DNA of 64,000 nucleotides, from assembly GCF_004795105.1 (NCBI RefSeq), contig NZ_SSBL01000026.1:26810-90809 (forward strand), read 5' to 3'. The position numbers and the translations under genes were made by a program. Under the pieces are notes generated by a model, which did not search any database, was not told the origin of the DNA, and saw nothing but the letters and a program-made list of their open reading frames with translations. Positions 39,670 through 50,446 of the stretch are shown here, in pieces (the stretch's first letter is position 1; the number at the start of each line of letters is the position of its first letter). Origin of the DNA: Streptomyces sp. A0642 (lineage in GTDB: Bacteria; Actinomycetota; Actinomycetes; Streptomycetales; Streptomycetaceae).

Positions 39670-40482
39670 ATGCCGGCAGCCAGAGGTTCTCGCCCGGTCG
39701 GAGAACGCACAGCACGGGGCCATGGCGCGTCGCCGCAGCGGGTCGGTTCGGGCGAGAGGTTGTTCGAACATGAAGGGGGCCGGGCGGACCCGGCGGATCC
39801 GCCTCCCCCGGCGGCCGGCGCCGCCGGCATCACGGCCTTCCACGCCCTGGTCAGCGAGGCGAGCACCCGCTGCCGCGGAGAACTGCTCCTCGTCCTGCCC
39901 AGTGGTGCCCGCCCCTGCCAGTCGTTCCCGGCCGCGCGGACCATCACCCTGGACCTGCTGGACCGCGGAGTGCGGGCCCGGCTGATCTACCAGCACGCCA
40001 TTCGCGGCGACCTGGTCACCCGAGCCCTGGTTCGGGAGCTGACCCAGCACGGGGCCGAGGTCAGGACGAGCGCCGAACTGATCGATCCGCTCATCGCCTT
40101 CGACCGCGAAACACTCATCCTGCCCCCCTCACCGGGCTCCTCCGGGGAAGTCGGCATGAATTCTGCGGTCACCGTGCGCGACCCGGCGATGGTGGCGTTC
40201 GCGCGTGCCGCTTTCGAGAACCTGTGGAACACCGCGTGCCCGCTCATTCCTGACGCGAAGGACACTCCGCCCACGATCAACGCGCTCAAGCAGTCGATAG
40301 TGCGCCTTATGGCGATGGGTCACAAGGACGAAATGGTGGCTCGCCGGCTCGGCATATCGGTCCGGACCTGCCGTCGACATATCGCTGAAATCATGGATGA
40401 ACAGGGCGCCATCAGCCGTTTCCAGGCCGGCGTCGTCCTGGCCCGGGCGGGCCTGGTCGACGATCCATTTCCGGCTTCCTGA
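39670..40482 (+). CDS. LuxR/TrmB-like HTH transcriptional regulator
   Basis: A 270-aa protein with a sugar-regulator-like (TrmB C-terminal-like) or phospholipase D-like alpha/beta part, about 55-180 (ELLLVLPSGARP, ITLDLLDRGVRARLIYQH), and a C-terminal LuxR-type HTH whose core is RRLGISVRTCRRHIAEIMD. Streptomyces carry many orphan regulators of this layout, some inside or at the border of antibiotic clusters. The ATG at 39670 follows GGGGGAG. The first ~50 residues are Gly/Arg/Pro-rich and poorly conserved in look. No receiver domain is present, so phosphorylation by a sensor kinase is not expected. It may be the last cluster gene on this side or a chromosomal regulator. Confidence 0.85.
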   Translation: MPAARGSRPVGERTARGHGASPQRVGSGERLFEHEGGRADPADPPPPAAGAAGITAFHALVSEASTRCRGELLLVLPSGARPCQSFPAARTITLDLLDRGVRARLIYQHAIRGDLVTRALVRELTQHGAEVRTSAELIDPLIAFDRETLILPPSPGSSGEVGMNSAVTVRDPAMVAFARAAFENLWNTACPLIPDAKDTPPTINALKQSIVRLMAMGHKDEMVARRLGISVRTCRRHIAEIMDEQGAISRFQAGVVLARAGLVDDPFPAS

Positions 40483-40651
40483 CGGCCCTGCCCGGAAATG
40501 GGTCCGCCCCGTCGGACAATGACCTTCCCTCGGACAGCCCGGCGCATCAGGCATAAGGGCCCGGAAGGTCACCCACGTAACGAACGGGATGGTTGCGCAC
40601 GTATCGATGGAGGGCGGAGAACCGCCCTTCGTCGCCGGTCGGCGGCTTCCC

Positions 40652-40710
40652 CGCACACGACGCCGGCTCCCAGGACCTCGATGAGTTCCCGGGAGCCGGC
40701 GTCGTGTGCG
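40652..40710. terminator. Perfect 20-bp hairpin between HTH gene and L,D-transpeptidase
   Basis: Perfect 20-bp arms (40652-40671 and 40691-40710) with a 19-nt loop. It lies 21 bp past the stop of the leftward L,D-transpeptidase gene and 170 bp past the stop of the rightward HTH gene, so it can serve both. No other feature was seen in the 248-bp gap. Confidence 0.75.
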
Positions 40711-40730
40711 CGCCCTGTCGGCCGGGCGAC

Positions 40731-41987
40731 CTACTTGGTCCACTCCGACCAGCTCATGTTCCAGCCGTTGAGACCGTTGTCCGGCTGGATCGTGCTGTCG
40801 TGGGAGTTCTTGACGATCACGACGTCCCCGATGAGGGACCGGTCGAAGAACCAGGCGGCCGGGGTGCTCGGGTCACCGGCGCCGCGCGCGTCCTGCAGAC
40901 CCACGCAGCCGTGGCTGGTGTTGGTGGTGCCGAAGATGCCCGACCCGCCCCAGTAGTTGCCGTGGATGAAGGTGCCCGACGTGGACAGGCGCATCGCGTG
41001 CGGCACGTCCTTGATGTCGTACTCGCCGCCGAAGCCCACGGTGTCACCGTTCATCCGGGTCACCCGGAGCTTCTCGCTGATGACCATCTGGCCGTTGTAC
41101 GTGGTGGTGGCCGGCGCTCCCGCCGAGATCGGGATGTCCTTGATCTGCTTGCCGTCACGGACGACCTTCATCCGGTGCGTGCTCGCGTCGACCGTGCTGA
41201 CCTGCCGGCGGCCGACGGTGAAGGACACGGTCTTGGCCTGCTTGCCGTAGACGCCCGGCCGTCCCTCGACGCCGTCGAGGTTGAGCTTCACGGTCACCTT
41301 GGTGCCCGCGGCCCAGTAGTCCTCGGGACGGAAGTCCAGACGGTCGTTTCCGAACCAGTGGCCCTCGATCTCGACGGCGGGCTCGGCCTTCACCTCGATG
41401 GCCTTCTCGACGGCCTCCGGGTCGGTGATGCCCCGGGTGAAGTGGATCGAGACCGGCATGCCGACGCCGACCGTGGAACCGTTCTCCGGGGTGTACTGCC
41501 CGATGAAGGTGTTCTTCGGAACCAGCGTGGTGAAGGTGGTGTCCTTCGCCGACTCACGGCCCTCCGCGTCCTTGGCGACCGCGTGCACCTTGTACTTGGT
41601 CGCCGATGCCAGGTGGCGGTCCGGCACCCAGCTCGTGCCGTCGGCCGCGATCTTCCCCGCCACCTCGGTCCCCTTGGGGTCGGAGACCTTGACCGTGGCC
41701 AGCTTCCCCTGCTGGGCGGAGATCTTCAGCGCCCCGTTCGTGGCGACGGAATCGGCCCCGTCCGCGGGCACGATGTTCACGACCGCCTGCGAGGCGGTGG
41801 TGTCCGCGTTTCCGGCCCCGCCCGCCTTGCCGCCGCCCTTGCCCCCGGCGTCGGCGTCTCCCCCGCCGCACGCCGTCACCAGCAAAAGCAGCGCACCCAG
41901 TGCCAGCGCCGGCAGACCGGTGGCCGCACGCCTCCGCCGTCCGCTGCCCGCCCCGGCCGATGTCCCCGATATCGGCTGCCCGTTCAA
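40731..41987 (-). CDS. L,D-transpeptidase lipoprotein (YkuD domain), copy 1
   Basis: A 418-aa exported enzyme that makes 3-3 cross-links in peptidoglycan or attaches proteins to it. The signal peptide has RRRR (17-20), a hydrophobic core and a lipobox LVTAC (lipid-carrying Cys40), followed by a Gly/Lys/Asp-rich linker. Two Ig-like domains come next (about 70-260), then the YkuD catalytic domain with HGNYWGGSGIFG and the active site SHGCVGLQD (Cys361). The start is TTG at 41987, with GGGGAG about 12 nt upstream; no better in-frame start precedes the signal peptide. It is paralogous to the next gene, with matching tail motifs (GWFFDR/AWFFDR and PDNGL). Confidence 0.93.
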   Translation of the reverse strand: MNGQPISGTSAGAGSGRRRRAATGLPALALGALLLLVTACGGGDADAGGKGGGKAGGAGNADTTASQAVVNIVPADGADSVATNGALKISAQQGKLATVKVSDPKGTEVAGKIAADGTSWVPDRHLASATKYKVHAVAKDAEGRESAKDTTFTTLVPKNTFIGQYTPENGSTVGVGMPVSIHFTRGITDPEAVEKAIEVKAEPAVEIEGHWFGNDRLDFRPEDYWAAGTKVTVKLNLDGVEGRPGVYGKQAKTVSFTVGRRQVSTVDASTHRMKVVRDGKQIKDIPISAGAPATTTYNGQMVISEKLRVTRMNGDTVGFGGEYDIKDVPHAMRLSTSGTFIHGNYWGGSGIFGTTNTSHGCVGLQDARGAGDPSTPAAWFFDRSLIGDVVIVKNSHDSTIQPDNGLNGWNMSWSEWTK

Positions 41988-42198
41988 TGTGGTCGTCTCC
42001 CCTCACACGGCCTCGTCCCGACAAGGCCCCAGGGAGCCCGCAGGCTCCCACCCCCGCACGCTGTACATGCGCGCTCATCGAAAGATAATCACACCTCTCC
42101 CGGGCAGATCTCCTCCGGAATGTCACTGTTCCGTCCCAACCCGGCCCGGAAGTCGCCTGGTCGCACGTGGTATCGCCGCCGTGGGGCCCGGGACGTCG

Positions 42199-42228
42199 GA
42201 CGGCGCGGCCGGGAGGGGCCGCGCCGTC
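42199..42228 (-). terminator. GC hairpin after the second L,D-transpeptidase
   Basis: A 12-bp perfect inverted repeat (42199-42210 and 42217-42228, 6-nt loop), 29 bp past the stop of the gene at 42258-43490 on its strand. The 270-bp gap to copy 1 otherwise holds its leader and probably a separate promoter. Confidence 0.65.
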
Positions 42229-42257
42229 GATGAGGGACCGGGGAACGCCGGTGCGTG

Positions 42258-43490
42258 TCAGCGGAGTGCGGAACCCGCCTTCCACCGCGCCCAGTCCATG
42301 TTCCAGCCGCCCAGGCCGTTGTCCGGAGCGACCTTCTTGTCCTTGGAGTTGACCACCTCGACCACGTCGCCGATCAGCGTCCGGTCGAAGAACCAGCCGG
42401 CCGGGGTGGAGCCGCTGCCGCCCTGCACGTCCCGCAGCCCGATGCAGCCGTGGCTGACGTTGGCCGACCCGAAGACGTCCTCGTCGGACCAGTAGTTGCC
42501 GTGCAGGAAGGTGCCGGACTGGGTGAGCCGGAGGGCGTGCGGGACGTCCTTGATGTCGTACTCGCCACCGAAGCCGACGGTCCGGCCGTCCATCCGCGTC
42601 ACCTCGTGCATCTCGCTGACGACCATCTTGCCGTTGTACGTGGTCGTCGTCGCGGAGCCCGCGGTGATCGGGACGGTGGAGACGAGCTGCCCGTCCCGGC
42701 GCACCTCCATCGTGTGCGCGGCCGCGTCCACCCGGGACACCTGCTCGCGGCCCACCGTGAAGCGGATCGTCTTGCGCTGGCTGCCGTACACCCCGGGCGC
42801 GCCCTCCACGTCGCGCAGCCCCACCTCGACCGTCACGCGGGTGCCCGGCCGCCAGTAGGCGGCGGGGCGGAAGTCCAGGCGGTTGTCGCCGAACCAGTGC
42901 CCCGCGACCTCGACCGCCGGATCGGCCGTCACCCGGATGGCCCGCTGCACGGCCGCGCGGCGGGTGACCGGACGGTTGAACTCGAAGGAGACGATCATGC
43001 CGGTGCCGACGGTCGACCGGTTCTCCGGCTTGAAGTAGCCGATGAAGCCGTGCCCGGGCACCGCCGTCGAAAAGGTGGTGTGGCGGGCCGAGCGGTGCCC
43101 CGCACCGTCCACGGCCACCGCGTCGATGCTGTATTTGGCGGCCGGCCCGAGCCGCCCGGCCACCCCCTGCGGGGACCAGGAACGCCCGTCCCGCGCGATC
43201 AGGCCCCGCACCTCCTGCTCCTGAGCGTCCTCGATCCGGGTCACTTCGACGCTCTCCAGCCGCCCGTCGGGGACCGTCACCTCGACCCGGGTGTCCGGCG
43301 CGACGTTCTCGGCCCCGTCCCGCGGGGTGATCCGGATGGCCTCCTGCGGCGAGCGGGGTTTCCCGCCGATGATCGAATCCGTACCCGAGCAGCCGGTCAG
43401 AACCGCCAGTACGGCCAGTACGGCGAGCAGTCCCGACCGGGCCGTCACGGTCGCCGGGCTCGCCCCTGCCTTCTTCGCTACGTGGTTCAC
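42258..43490 (-). CDS. L,D-transpeptidase lipoprotein (YkuD domain), copy 2
   Basis: A 410-aa paralogue of the neighbouring transpeptidase. GTG at 43490 (VNHVAKKAGA) directly follows GGGGGG at a proper distance; a 100-residue upstream extension is low-complexity and was rejected. The lipobox is LTGC (Cys34). Ig-like repeats precede the YkuD domain, with HGNYWSDEDVFG and the active site SHGCIGLRD (Cys349), ending PDNGLGGWNMDW. It acts outside the membrane on peptidoglycan stem peptides. Its 5' end faces glgX, 152 bp away. The tandem arrangement with copy 1 suggests an old local duplication, since the proteins differ along most of their length. Confidence 0.93.
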   Translation of the reverse strand: MNHVAKKAGASPATVTARSGLLAVLAVLAVLTGCSGTDSIIGGKPRSPQEAIRITPRDGAENVAPDTRVEVTVPDGRLESVEVTRIEDAQEQEVRGLIARDGRSWSPQGVAGRLGPAAKYSIDAVAVDGAGHRSARHTTFSTAVPGHGFIGYFKPENRSTVGTGMIVSFEFNRPVTRRAAVQRAIRVTADPAVEVAGHWFGDNRLDFRPAAYWRPGTRVTVEVGLRDVEGAPGVYGSQRKTIRFTVGREQVSRVDAAAHTMEVRRDGQLVSTVPITAGSATTTTYNGKMVVSEMHEVTRMDGRTVGFGGEYDIKDVPHALRLTQSGTFLHGNYWSDEDVFGSANVSHGCIGLRDVQGGSGSTPAGWFFDRTLIGDVVEVVNSKDKKVAPDNGLGGWNMDWARWKAGSALR

Positions 43491-43642
43491 GTCCCCCCAA
43501 CGACGCGGGCGGTCCGGGGGAAACGTGAGTGGGGGCCCCGTCGTGGGCAGAACAGAGGGGACGACCACACTCGGGGAGCCGCGGCCGGGACGCCGCGCGC
43601 ACCCTTCCGGTGCCGGTCCCACGAGCCGCGGGAGGCGAGCAG

Positions 43643-45907
<2,265 letters not shown>

Positions 45908-46224
45908 GGGCGGTCGAGGCCGCACGAGCGCCGGGCGGCCGGCATCGGCCGCTCAGGGCTCCATGGTGCGGTCTGCCCGGCCCGTGTGGTCACACGCGTC
46001 GGCGCGCAGGCACGGTTTGCCGTTCCCGGCCGAGTGGTCCGCGTCGAGGGCGAGACCGTGGCGGAAGGCGCGTCGGACCTCGGCCAAGGTGCTGCGTACC
46101 TGTGCGCGCCCGCCCCTCCCCCGTGCTCGGACCCGTATCCGGTGCGGTCCGCTTTCCGTCAAGTCCGTGCGGACGAGGAAAAGCACGTGAGCGATGTCAG
46201 TGGTGAAACGTAGGCTCGCCCCTG
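45908..46224. other. Gene-free 317-bp stretch with a weak hairpin
   Basis: A 7-bp inverted repeat, GCGGCCG...CGGCCGC (45935-45941 and 45946-45952, 4-nt loop), lies 28 bp past the glgX stop and may be its terminator. The rest should hold the exporter promoter, but no convincing -35/-10 boxes were seen. Short readings in all frames have no coding character. Confidence 0.4.
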
Positions 46225-48120
46225 ATGCCCGAAGAACATGCAGAGCCCAAGGACCGGTCCGCCGCGCAGACGCTGCTGCGGCTGTGGCCGTATGTGAAGC
46301 CGGTGCGCACCCGTCTGTTCGGCGCCGCCCTCATCGCGATCGTCGCCTCGTGCCTCGGCCTGGTGATCCCGCTCGTACTGAAGTGGATCGTCGACGGACC
46401 GGTGGCCCGTCAGGACCCGGGCGGTGTCTGGCTCGGTGCCCTGTTCCTGCTGGTGCTGGGGATCGCCGAGGCGGTTCTGTTCGGGGTGCGGCGATGGCTG
46501 GTGGCGCGTCCGCTGGCCGGCGTCGAGGCGTCGATGCGGGCCGATCTCTACCGGCATCTGCAACGGCTGCCGGTGGCCTTCCACGACCGCTGGTCCTCGG
46601 GCCAGTTGCTGTCGCGCGGCACCACGGATCTGATGCTGCTGCGCATGTTCCTGGCGTTCCCCCTGACCTTCCTGCTGGTCAACGCGACCACGATCCTGAT
46701 CGGTTTCGTGATCCTGCTGCTCCAGGAGTGGACGCTCGGCCTGGTGCTGCTCGCCCCCGTCGTGCCACTGGTGGTCATCTGCTCGGTCTTCGAGACGAAG
46801 TACTCGGTGGTGGCGCGCAAAGCGCAGGACCAGGTGGGCGATCTGACGACGGTGGTCGAGGAGAGCGTGCTCGGCATCCGCATCATCAAGGGTTTCGGGC
46901 GGCACCGCAGCCAGGCCCTCGCCTTCCGGGCGCTCTCCGAGCGGCTGCGCACCACGGAGCTCCTCAAGGCACGGCTCCTCGCGGGCATCTGGGCGCTCAT
47001 CACGACGATTCCCGAACTCGCGATCGGGGCGGCCCTGGTGCTCGGCACCATCGAGGTCGCGGACGGCGGGCTCTCGGCGGGCACCCTGGTCGCCTTCCTC
47101 TCCACGGCGCTGGCGCTGCGGTGGCCGGTCGAGTCGATCGGGTTCCTGCTGGCGATGAGCCAGGAGTCGGCGACCGCGACGGAGCGGTTCTTCGAGGTGA
47201 TGGACGTGGCGGAGGAGGCTGACACCGCCGTGGCCGGGCGGGAGGCCGGTGACCTTCCGGAGGCCGGCGGGATGGTCTTCGAGGGTGTCGGGTTCCGCTA
47301 CCCGGACGCGGAGGAGGACTCCGCGCCCGTCCTGGCCCGGATCGATCTGCGGATCCGGCCGGGCGAGACGATGGCCCTGGTCGGGGCCACGGGATCCGGA
47401 AAGACCACGCTCACCGCGCTCGTGCCCCGGCTGCACGACGCCACGTCGGGCCGGATCACGCTGGACGGGGAGGACATCACCGCCATGCCGCGCGAACGGC
47501 TGCGCGAGCTGGTCTCGGTGGCGTTCGAGGAACCGACGCTCTTCTCGGCGAGCGTCGGGGAGAACGTGCTGATGGGCGCCGGGGAGGCGGGCGAGGAGGA
47601 GTTGCGGCGGGCCCTCTCGGTCGCGCAGGCCGACTTCGTCCACGACCTGCCGCACGGCATCGACACCCAGGTCGGCGAGCAGGGCCTCAGCCTCTCCGGT
47701 GGCCAGCGCCAGCGTCTCGCGCTGGCCAGGGCGGTCGTCGGGCGGCCGCGCTTCCTGGTCCTCGACGACCCGCTCTCCGCGCTGGACGTGCACACGGAGA
47801 CGCTGGTGGAGGCGGCGCTGCGGCGGGTGCTGGAGGAGACCACCGCGATCGTGGTCGCGCACCGGCCGTCCACCGTGATGCTCGCCGACCGGGTGGCCCT
47901 GCTCTCGGAGGGCCGGATCAGCGCGGTCGGCACCCACCAGGAACTGCTGCGCAGCAACGCCGAGTACGCCTGGCTGATGTCCGGCGCGGGGGTGACGGGT
48001 GGCGGGGAGCCCACCGGCATGCCCGCGGACGTGACGGACGGCGGGGACTCCCCCGCGGATACGACGGCCGACGACCTTGCGGGCGTGCGCGCCCCTGCCG
48101 AGGAGAGCAGCACCCGATGA
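46225..48120 (+). CDS. ABC exporter half-transporter, degenerate-site subunit
   Basis: A 631-aa fused membrane/ATPase subunit (type IV ABC exporter). Six transmembrane segments lie in about residues 25-320 (for example LFGAALIAIVASCLGLVIPL), then an ATPase with Walker A GATGSGKT (387-394), signature LSLSGGQRQR and Walker B LVLDDPLSALD. The catalytic glutamate position is Asp515, so this subunit's own Walker site should hydrolyse ATP poorly. It overlaps the partner gene by 4 bp (ATGA). In heterodimeric exporters one of two ATP sites is commonly degenerate, and the partner's altered signature falls in that same site. The substrate is unknown: drugs, lipids or peptides are possible. Nothing ties it to the polyketide cluster 6 kb away. 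Confidence 0.93.
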   Translation: MPEEHAEPKDRSAAQTLLRLWPYVKPVRTRLFGAALIAIVASCLGLVIPLVLKWIVDGPVARQDPGGVWLGALFLLVLGIAEAVLFGVRRWLVARPLAGVEASMRADLYRHLQRLPVAFHDRWSSGQLLSRGTTDLMLLRMFLAFPLTFLLVNATTILIGFVILLLQEWTLGLVLLAPVVPLVVICSVFETKYSVVARKAQDQVGDLTTVVEESVLGIRIIKGFGRHRSQALAFRALSERLRTTELLKARLLAGIWALITTIPELAIGAALVLGTIEVADGGLSAGTLVAFLSTALALRWPVESIGFLLAMSQESATATERFFEVMDVAEEADTAVAGREAGDLPEAGGMVFEGVGFRYPDAEEDSAPVLARIDLRIRPGETMALVGATGSGKTTLTALVPRLHDATSGRITLDGEDITAMPRERLRELVSVAFEEPTLFSASVGENVLMGAGEAGEEELRRALSVAQADFVHDLPHGIDTQVGEQGLSLSGGQRQRLALARAVVGRPRFLVLDDPLSALDVHTETLVEAALRRVLEETTAIVVAHRPSTVMLADRVALLSEGRISAVGTHQELLRSNAEYAWLMSGAGVTGGGEPTGMPADVTDGGDSPADTTADDLAGVRAPAEESSTR

Positions 48121-50015
48121 CCAGCACCACGACCGGGCGGCCCGTCGAGCCGGGCGACGACGAGGAGAACGGGCACCCGGAGGCGGACCCGGGCCCGGCG
48201 GCCGACGCGCCCCCCGGACGCGCCGGCGATCCCTTCGACCGCGACGACCTGCCCACCCCGCGCGGCGCCACGCGCGCCCTTCTCGTCTCGCTGCTGCGGC
48301 CGATGCGGGGCCGCGTCGTGGTGGCCGCGCTGCTCCTGCTGATCCAGCAGGCCGCGGTCCAGGCCGGCCCGCTGCTCGTGGCGTACGCCATCGACAGCGG
48401 GGTGCCCGCCTTCCGGGACGAGGACTACGGGCCGCTGATCGCGGTCGCCCTCGGCTACGCGCTCTGCTCGGCCGGCGCGGGCGCCATGCAGTACGCCTTC
48501 ATCCGGGCCTCCGCACGGGTCAACCAGGACGTGCTGCTCGATCTGCGCGGCCGGATCTTCCGCCATGCGCAGGCGCTGAGCGTGGACTTCCACGAGCGGT
48601 ACACCTCCGGGCGGCTGATCTCCCGCTCCACCACGGATGTCGAGTCACTGCGGGAACTGCTCAGCGAGGGTCTCCAGGAGCTGATCGGGGTCGTCCTCTC
48701 CTTCGTCACCATCTCCCTGACGCTGCTCTGGCTGGATGTCGCCACGGGGGCCGCCGCCGTGCTGTCCTTCGTGCCGCTGTATCTGCTGGTGCGGCTCTAC
48801 CGGCGCCGGGCCGCGGTGATCTTCGCGTCGCGGTCGACGGCGATCGCCGGGGTCATCGTGAAGTTCGCGGAGACGATGAACGGGATCCGTCCCGTCCGGG
48901 CCTTCCGCCGCGAAGCCGTCAACGACGAGGTCTTCCGGGGGCTGAACGAGGAACACCGGCGCACGAACGGCGACGCGATGCTGGAGAACGCGCGGTACGT
49001 CGTCGGGTCCCGGCTCGTCGCCAACACCGCCGTGGCCGGAATCGTCCTGTGGGGCGCCTACCGCGTCGCCTCGGGAAGCCTGGCCCTCGGGGTGCTGGCC
49101 GCGGTGGTCCTGTATCTGCGGCGGCTGTACGACCCGATCGACCGGCTCAGCATGTTCCTCAACTCCTACCAGTCGGCGGCGGCCTCGCTGGAGAAGATCG
49201 CGGGGCTGCTGGCCCAGACGCCCACCGTCCCCGACGCCCTGGAGCCTCGGGAGCTGCCACCGCTCACGGGCGGCCACCCGGGCCGCGAGGTCGTCTTCGA
49301 CGCGGTCCGTTTCGCGTACCGCACGGGCGGTGAGGTGCTGCCCCGCTTCGACCTGACCGTGCCCGCCGGCCAGACGGTCGCGGTGGTCGGTTCCACGGGC
49401 GCGGGGAAGTCCACGCTGGCCAAGCTGCTGGCCCGCTTCTACGACCCGACCGAGGGCCGGGTCCTGCTGGACGGCGTCGATCTGCGCGACCTGGCCACGC
49501 CCGAACTGCGGCGCGGAGTGGTCATGGTGACCCAGGAGGCGTTCCTGTTCTCCGGCACGGTCGCGGAGAACATCGCGATCGGCAGCCCGGACGCGACCCG
49601 TGCGGAGATCGAGCAGGCCGCCAAGGCGATCGGCGCCCATGACTTCATCGCCGGTCTGCCCGACGGGTACGACACGGACGTACGCAAGCGGGGCGGCCGG
49701 ATCTCGGCGGGTCAGCGCCAGCTGGTCGCGTTCGCCCGCGCCCTGCTCGCCGATCCGGCGGTCCTGATCCTCGACGAGGCGACGAGCTCCCTGGACATCC
49801 CGGGCGAACGGGCGGTGCAGCGGGCGATGGACACCGTGCTGCACGGCCGCACCGCGGTGGTCATCGCCCACCGGCTGTCGACCGTGGAGATCGCGGACCG
49901 GGTCCTGGTGATGGAGCACGGCCGGATCGTGGAGGACGGCGCCCCCGCCGAACTCATCGGCGGGCCGGGCCGCTTCGCCGGCCTGCACCGGGCCTGGCGG
50001 GAGAGCCTGGCCTGA
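48117..50015 (+). CDS. ABC exporter half-transporter, catalytic-site subunit
   Basis: A 632-aa partner of the preceding subunit. Residues 1-45 are polar (PGDDEENGHPEADPGP); six transmembrane segments follow (for example VVVAALLLLIQQAAVQAGPL), then the ATPase with Walker A GSTGAGKS, signature GGRISAGQRQ and Walker B LILDEATSSLD with the catalytic Glu554. The signature reads ISAGQ instead of LSGGQ; it faces the partner's degenerate Walker site, so the composite catalytic site is this subunit's Walker A/B with the partner's intact LSGGQ. ATG at 48117 overlaps the partner stop. The gene ends the unit; a GC-rich repeat follows. Confidence 0.93.
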   Translation: MTSTTTGRPVEPGDDEENGHPEADPGPAADAPPGRAGDPFDRDDLPTPRGATRALLVSLLRPMRGRVVVAALLLLIQQAAVQAGPLLVAYAIDSGVPAFRDEDYGPLIAVALGYALCSAGAGAMQYAFIRASARVNQDVLLDLRGRIFRHAQALSVDFHERYTSGRLISRSTTDVESLRELLSEGLQELIGVVLSFVTISLTLLWLDVATGAAAVLSFVPLYLLVRLYRRRAAVIFASRSTAIAGVIVKFAETMNGIRPVRAFRREAVNDEVFRGLNEEHRRTNGDAMLENARYVVGSRLVANTAVAGIVLWGAYRVASGSLALGVLAAVVLYLRRLYDPIDRLSMFLNSYQSAAASLEKIAGLLAQTPTVPDALEPRELPPLTGGHPGREVVFDAVRFAYRTGGEVLPRFDLTVPAGQTVAVVGSTGAGKSTLAKLLARFYDPTEGRVLLDGVDLRDLATPELRRGVVMVTQEAFLFSGTVAENIAIGSPDATRAEIEQAAKAIGAHDFIAGLPDGYDTDVRKRGGRISAGQRQLVAFARALLADPAVLILDEATSSLDIPGERAVQRAMDTVLHGRTAVVIAHRLSTVEIADRVLVMEHGRIVEDGAPAELIGGPGRFAGLHRAWRESLA

Positions 50016-50446
50016 GGGGCGCGCAAGCGGAAGCCGGGGCCTCGGGGCGGCGAGCGGGAGCCCCGGCCGAGGGGCGCGCGCGGGAGGACCTGGCCTGAAG
50101 GGCGGGCGGGAGCGCGCGGAACGCGCCACGTTCGCTGCCGTCTCGACAGGTGGGAACTTCCCGGTTCTTCATATTGTTTTCGAACAGGTCATATTCGGGC
50201 CGAACCTCAACGCCCTCTGCACGTTCAGGCATCCGCGCCCCCGGGTGACATCCCGGGGAAGATCGGCGAAACGTCCGCTTAACGAACATGACCATTACGG
50301 CAACGGACGAATTCCGGCCAACTTGTTGACGCGGTCCTGACACGCAACGCCTTCTGCTGGCACTGTTCACCCCGTTCTGCGCACTGCTTGCTCTGCCCGG
50401 ACGGCTCACCCAGCCGCCGGTAACCCCCCTCGCAGAAGGAGTCCGC
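50016..50446 (+). promoter_or_regulatory. Leader region of the secreted metalloprotease
   Basis: A 431-bp gene-free stretch. Near its left end, 8-bp arms GCCGGGGC (50033-50040) and GCCCCGGC (50060-50067) could form a loose terminator for the exporter. Further on, TCATATT occurs twice, exactly 20 bp apart (50169-50175 and 50189-50195), in a locally AT-rich patch. TTGACG at 50326-50331 has no good -10. AAGGAG (50436-50441) is the ribosome site of the protease gene. Confidence 0.45.

Noticed and set aside
39578..39985. Small gene starting before the HTH regulator
   Set aside because: The peptide loses all character after the first 15 residues and runs into the regulator gene in another frame; no ribosome site.
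45953..46213. Short frames on both strands before the ABC exporter
   Set aside because: They are Arg/Pro/Ala-biased, lack ribosome sites and have no recognisable domain.
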